A DNA stretch of 24,774 nt from JAKJGV01 sp964617565 (GTDB taxonomy: Bacteria > Verrucomicrobiota > Kiritimatiellia > CAIQIC01 > JAGNIJ01). How positions within the stretch are numbered: the first letter of the stretch is position 1; each line of letters starts with the position of its first letter. This document shows positions 22,401 through 24,774 of the stretch, piece by piece. Where the stretch lies: positions 1-24,774 of the forward strand of contig CAZTYH010000047.1 of NCBI GenBank assembly GCA_964617565.1, given 5' to 3'. Made by a program: the position numbers and the translations under genes. The notes beneath the pieces are model-generated. The model was not told the DNA's origin. It saw nothing but the letters and a program-made list of their open reading frames with translations, and did not search any database.

Positions 22401-24774
22401 CCTGTGCGAAGGAACCGGTCAACTGCCCCTCGGTATCCACGCCGAAGTTGAAACAGAAGACCTTTTTCGGCGAAAGCGGATCGTTGGTGATCACGTTCGC
22501 GATCAGCGCAGGCGCCGTAACGCCGCCGTTCGCTTCCACACCGAGCCCAATGCCCTTCGTGACCAGCGGCCACGCGTTGGCACTGCCCGAGGCGGAAATA
22601 ACGTTTCCGACATCGTACTCGTGCGTCACGTAGTGATCCACGTTTGCGATCGTCACGCCGGTCAGGCCCGTGACGTTCGTCGTCACCGCGGCCACTCCGA
22701 ACAGGCTCTCGATGCGCCCGCTGCCGTTCGCGCCGTCCGGCTTCTTCATCGCAATGCCGCCGTCCGTCGCGATCAGGTTCCGCAGGCCGCGGCCAATCCA
22801 CGTGATGACGTTCGAGACTTCAACGTCGCTCATCACGTAGGTGCTCGGGAGGATCAGCGTCGGATAGAACGCGTCCAGGTAGCCCCAGTCGAGGTTCAGC
22901 AGCGCCGCGTTGGTCGGCGTCGGCTGCCCTTCGGGCGCGTAGTAGCTGTACTCGTCGTCATCAATGAAGAAGTAACCCTTCTGCGGCTCCCAGATGCCGA
23001 GCTGCGTCGCCGACGCGCCCACCGCGACGCTGCCGGACGGGATCAGGCTCGACGAGAACGACCCTACCGCTTCGCCATCCAGGTAGACGGTGAAGTTGTC
23101 GCCGTCGGCCTTGACCGCCAGGTTGTACCATTCGCCTTCAACCGGTCGCGTGACCTTGTTGAAGTTGTGGATGATGCCGATCGCGTGCAGCGAGCCCTGG
23201 TACCGCACCTGGTACATGATCCGCCAGAACCCGTAGAAGTTCCGGAACCCGACCTTGTAGAAGTTGTCGCGGTCCACGAAACGGAAGTACAACTCCGCGT
23301 CGTTGAAGTACGGTCCCTGCTTGTTGTACATGATGTCCGCCGACACCAGGCCGTCCGACATCGTCATTTCGCTCACGGCAAACATGTTGTCGCTGTTACC
23401 GACACGCGACACGCGCAGCGCGTTCTGATTCGCCACGGCGTTCAGCACGAAGCCCATGTCATAATGCGTTTCGCTGGTCCACGTGCTGCCGCTGGTCGTG
23501 GTGTAGACCGCGCAGTCTTCGAGCCCGCCCCAGCTCAAGGTGCCAAGGCTGCCCAGCGTGTTCGCGCGCGCCGCATAGTACGTGCCGGAGCCGCCGATGC
23601 GTTTCAGCTCGTAGTAATAGGTGGTCCCGGCCTGCAACTCCGCCGGTGTCCCGAACGTGAACGTGCGCCAGCCGAAGGTCGTCGTGAGGGCCGGTGTCGC
23701 CAGCGTTGTCGTCGCCACCAGGCTCTTGTCCGACCAGCGCCGGATGTTCAGCTCGATCGCGCCGGTATCGCCGGCGGACGCCGAGCGGAGCTTCATCGTG
23801 ATGTCGCTCACCGACAGGCTGTACACGGGGGTGAACTTCTGTCCGCGCCACGTCGCTCCATTGAACGACACGGCGGAAACCGAAGCGTACGGCTGATTGA
23901 ACGTTGTCTCGTCCGCGTATTTGAGCCGGAACGTCGGCTCAAAGGTCAGCTCGGTCCATGTCGAACCGCCGTTCGTCGAGGTCAACACCTTGCGACCGGG
24001 CGAATCCGGTCCGGCATACTGCACGCGCAGGTAGTTCGACGCGTTGATCGTTCCGGATGCGTACTGGACCACGATGTGATAGGTCACGCCCTTGGTCCAC
24101 GCGAACGCCGGGATCGCAATCTCTTTCCATACATACGAGGTACCGCTGTGCGTGAAGTTCTGCGAGACGAGCGGCGCCCCGGTGGGCTTGCCGTTTCCAT
24201 CATCCGCGTAGATCGCCAGCGTGTACGTCGGGCTCGTGCCGACCACCGAGGCGTACAGGGACACACTGCTGATCGTCTTGCTCGCGTCCGCCACCACCTT
24301 GTAACTCAAGCGCGTGGCCGCGGCGTTGAGCGAGTATGCCGTGTTCTTGTCATACACCAGCCCGCTGCCCCACTCCGTCGCACGTTCGCTGCTTTCGATC
24401 GTCCAGTTCGCCGCGCCGGCGATCCGGTTCCACCCCGCGCCGTTGAACATGAACCCGAGGTCGTACTGATTCTGGGCCGACCACGTTCCGCCGCTGTTCG
24501 AGCTGTAGATCGTGTAGTTGTCCGTTCCGCCCCAGCTTAGATGCCCCACGCTACCCAGCGTGTTCGGCCGCGCAACGTAATACGTGCCCGAGCCGGCGCC
24601 AATACGCTTGATCTCGAAATAATACGGTACACCCGCCTCCAAATGCGCCGGCGCGCTGAAGGTGAAGGTCTTCCACGTGTACGTGGTCGTGAGAGCCGGC
24701 GTGGCCATCGTGGCCGTCGCAACCAGGCTCTTATCCGACCAGCGCCGGATATTCACTTCGATCGCTCCCGTTGA
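19480..24774 (-). CDS. Giant modular secreted protein, C-terminal 1764 residues (5' end outside window)
   Basis: The frame runs open through the right edge, so no start or signal peptide is visible. In N-to-C order there is first a beta module with TGAIEVNIRRWSDKSL (24440-24774). A related module with STNGGSTW follows (about 23880-24400), then a second copy of the first module (23437-23768). Next come a LamG-like concanavalin domain (about 22930-23420), an alpha/beta region perhaps like a glutamine-amidotransferase fold (about 22440-22880), an Ig-like segment and a second LamG-like domain (about 21430-21960). After another Ig-like segment is a carbohydrate-binding-like module (about 20490-20900). 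The C-terminus is a seven-bladed YCF48/HCF136-type propeller with (K/R)TxNGGATW blade motifs. No PEP-CTERM or autotransporter barrel is seen. An extracellular or surface protein binding polysaccharide is likely but inferred. The stop is TAA, followed by a strong hairpin. Confidence 0.85.
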   Translation of the reverse strand, partial: STGAIEVNIRRWSDKSLVATATMATPALTTTYTWKTFTFSAPAHLEAGVPYYFEIKRIGAGSGTYYVARPNTLGSVGHLSWGGTDNYTIYSSNSGGTWSAQNQYDLGFMFNGAGWNRIAGAANWTIESSERATEWGSGLVYDKNTAYSLNAAATRLSYKVVADASKTISSVSLYASVVGTSPTYTLAIYADDGNGKPTGAPLVSQNFTHSGTSYVWKEIAIPAFAWTKGVTYHIVVQYASGTINASNYLRVQYAGPDSPGRKVLTSTNGGSTWTELTFEPTFRLKYADETTFNQPYASVSAVSFNGATWRGQKFTPVYSLSVSDITMKLRSASAGDTGAIELNIRRWSDKSLVATTTLATPALTTTFGWRTFTFGTPAELQAGTTYYYELKRIGGSGTYYAARANTLGSLGTLSWGGLEDCAVYTTTSGSTWTSETHYDMGFVLNAVANQNALRVSRVGNSDNMFAVSEMTMSDGLVSADIMYNKQGPYFNDAELYFRFVDRDNFYKVGFRNFYGFWRIMYQVRYQGSLHAIGIIHNFNKVTRPVEGEWYNLAVKADGDNFTVYLDGEAVGSFSSSLIPSGSVAVGASATQLGIWEPQKGYFFIDDDEYSYYAPEGQPTPTNAALLNLDWGYLDAFYPTLILPSTYVMSDVEVSNVITWIGRGLRNLIATDGGIAMKKPDGANGSGRIESLFGVAAVTTNVTGLTGVTIANVDHYVTHEYDVGNVISASGSANAWPLVTKGIGLGVEANGGVTAPALIANVITNDPLSPKKVFCFNFGVDTEGQLTGSFAQVAQRAFEWARGQAYKVRLELKYSLSAEDPGLDLALLTRDIWLIAGTGMDSIDVSIPESGIMTGDNLYWVLYVYPWDAQDPWLGHGGFYTSANDNNATPVSLAGKGLQIFGMTGNAYAGRDWDMWAGYNTRGVTNYVTFGVKAKGSLLDEDNFDDGNYTGWTVTPHANIAWTVTNGALRASVVSTGGYSYITRNGLDVSGENITIEYDVFFDNGAQHGGMVYRGRVLYVNPLIAGWEDNSPFYYSNTRITTGKWHHVTVNIRDGNYMMSDLYVDGMPVFLSEPIQVSSYSSTTVGFLSPYSVGRVSWDNFRLSDEAYSFVSEVVSGEFVPTNAAQPTFWPSIPDYDPDFWEFDGTRMGGQYEWYVFLRGEGISAYSNVNVYFAPRLMVETPSFPTQMTAGTVVNVPVEWEELGTNAPTRLSIALQNAKTGVKYAEATYTILDETGSGSFPVTVPSYIPSGSDFLWAAYMAPPTATNPWLQRVGFDDTYRGDSNRVPIAPETQLRVTNAAGGAYVAYADIGIPVSAQSFVWGGVHDGQYMNGFAPEGSNFWRTTVPYSYAGWGVYHTQGNVDLSQFKYLKFWIKAWRPIKIELEAPQGTKRIMMLCSSVWNPALAGQWQEVTIPLTNFGFPGPLTNVYGTFGSTLHVPNPKAISFISTNAGWMAGYMYDGTRNISTIMKTSGNGGATNWAFQTPGTNYEVASFYDVDFVDANRGWIAAYNKGILRTTNGGAAWFPATNGLNGSSINSLDFVDANTGWAYDWSQKRMYKTVNGGATWTQQVITFTIPNTYLYKTRFANANVGYSVGGDWSWATGRVMRTANGGATWTEVIVGTNMLNDVFVLDANNAFVCGERGAIFKTTDGGANWTSIRLPSSDYLYSTCWQNTQTGWVGGGNGTMFRTTNGGATWESRWCGFYGTIADMQSFNGNTMFVALDTPYNTAGVLKSTNIQDAYPTWTRMNADANEYQVDFVRWTVNP
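19546..20343 (-). repeat. Seven YCF48/BNR-type propeller blade repeats
   Basis: Within the giant protein a (K/R)-(T/S)-x-N/D-GGA-x-W blade motif recurs. The conserved Trp codons end at 20343, 20211, 20082, 19935, 19815, 19692 and 19548, a spacing of 40-49 residues. The first (KTSGNGGATNW) and last (KSTNIQDAYPTW) are degenerate; the middle five are nearly canonical. Seven units match the seven-bladed propeller of the YCF48/HCF136 family. Confidence 0.8.
23437..23768 (-). repeat. Internal duplication, copy 2
   Basis: This is the second copy of the roughly 111-residue beta module, running from TGAIELNIRRWSDKSLVAT to YDMGFVLNAVA. The 17 bases encoding the RRWSDKSL core are nearly identical to copy 1, and much of the remainder is conserved at DNA level, which suggests a fairly recent duplication or gene conversion within the gene. 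Confidence 0.85.
24440..24774 (-). repeat. Internal duplication, copy 1 (continues past window end)
   Basis: This stretch encodes about 111 residues from TGAIEVNIRRWSDKSLVAT to YDLGFMFNGAG. It corresponds to the copy at 23437-23768 in both protein and DNA. Shared landmarks are TLATPALTTT-like, KRIG-GSGTYY-ARxNTLGS, LSWGG and the closing YDxGF. Confidence 0.85.

Noticed and set aside
19465..24540. A 1691-codon plus-strand open frame opposite the giant secreted protein
   Set aside because: Its translation is rich in Arg, His, Val and Ala with no domain, no low-complexity logic and no SD. It is the codon-bias shadow of the minus-strand gene, whose repeats and domains are recognisable.

Overview
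The window is GC-rich, densely coded bacterial chromosome. I see no rRNA, tRNA, phage module or CRISPR array. The organism is probably a Gram-negative of the Verrucomicrobiota/Kiritimatiellota/Lentisphaerota (PVC) type. This is inferred from several large secreted proteins with D-x-D-x-DG calcium motifs (EYxAxTxP type) followed by a short C-terminal beta module, an autotransporter-strand-like repeat protein, a YadA-like beta-roll protein and a YCF48-propeller giant. No marker gene fixes the taxonomy.

Layout. Positions 1-504 hold the C-terminal end of a secreted protein. A 329-bp spacer follows, carrying a perfect 42-nt palindrome (601-642). Next is a 1003-residue hybrid sensor kinase (CHASE4-HAMP-PAS-PAS-HisKA-HATPase-REC). 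It ends back to back with a minus-strand group: a GT-C type membrane protein, an EboE-like TIM-barrel protein and PdxB (4-phosphoerythronate dehydrogenase, vitamin B6 synthesis). From about 8.3 to 9.05 kb on the plus strand lies a tight pair, a small nitroreductase and a MoaD/ThiS-like beta-grasp protein ending in GGG. A hairpin-rich convergent spacer separates it from two minus-strand secreted proteins, one with a TSP3-like calcium motif and one with duplicated YadA-like head repeats.

From 19.4 down to 12.0 kb is a coherent minus-strand purine-catabolism operon: 8-oxoguanine-deaminase-type amidohydrolase, xanthine-dehydrogenase-type FAD subunit, 2Fe-2S subunit, molybdopterin subunit, then adenine deaminase. 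By family function, adenine becomes hypoxanthine, then xanthine and urate, while 8-oxoguanine is deaminated straight to urate. A good promoter candidate precedes the first gene, and the FAD and FeS genes are translationally coupled (ATGA). Between the FeS and molybdenum genes sits a four-helix-bundle gene of the 23S rRNA intervening-sequence family. AT-rich inverted repeats flank it and it has slipped into the operon without breaking either neighbour. This is the most unusual structure in the window.

The right end (19480-24774) is one open minus-strand gene, truncated at the window edge. It encodes a giant modular secreted protein with duplicated beta-sandwich modules, two LamG-like modules, a carbohydrate-binding-like module and a C-terminal seven-bladed YCF48/HCF136-type propeller. 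It ends in a strong hairpin terminator just upstream of the purine operon promoter.
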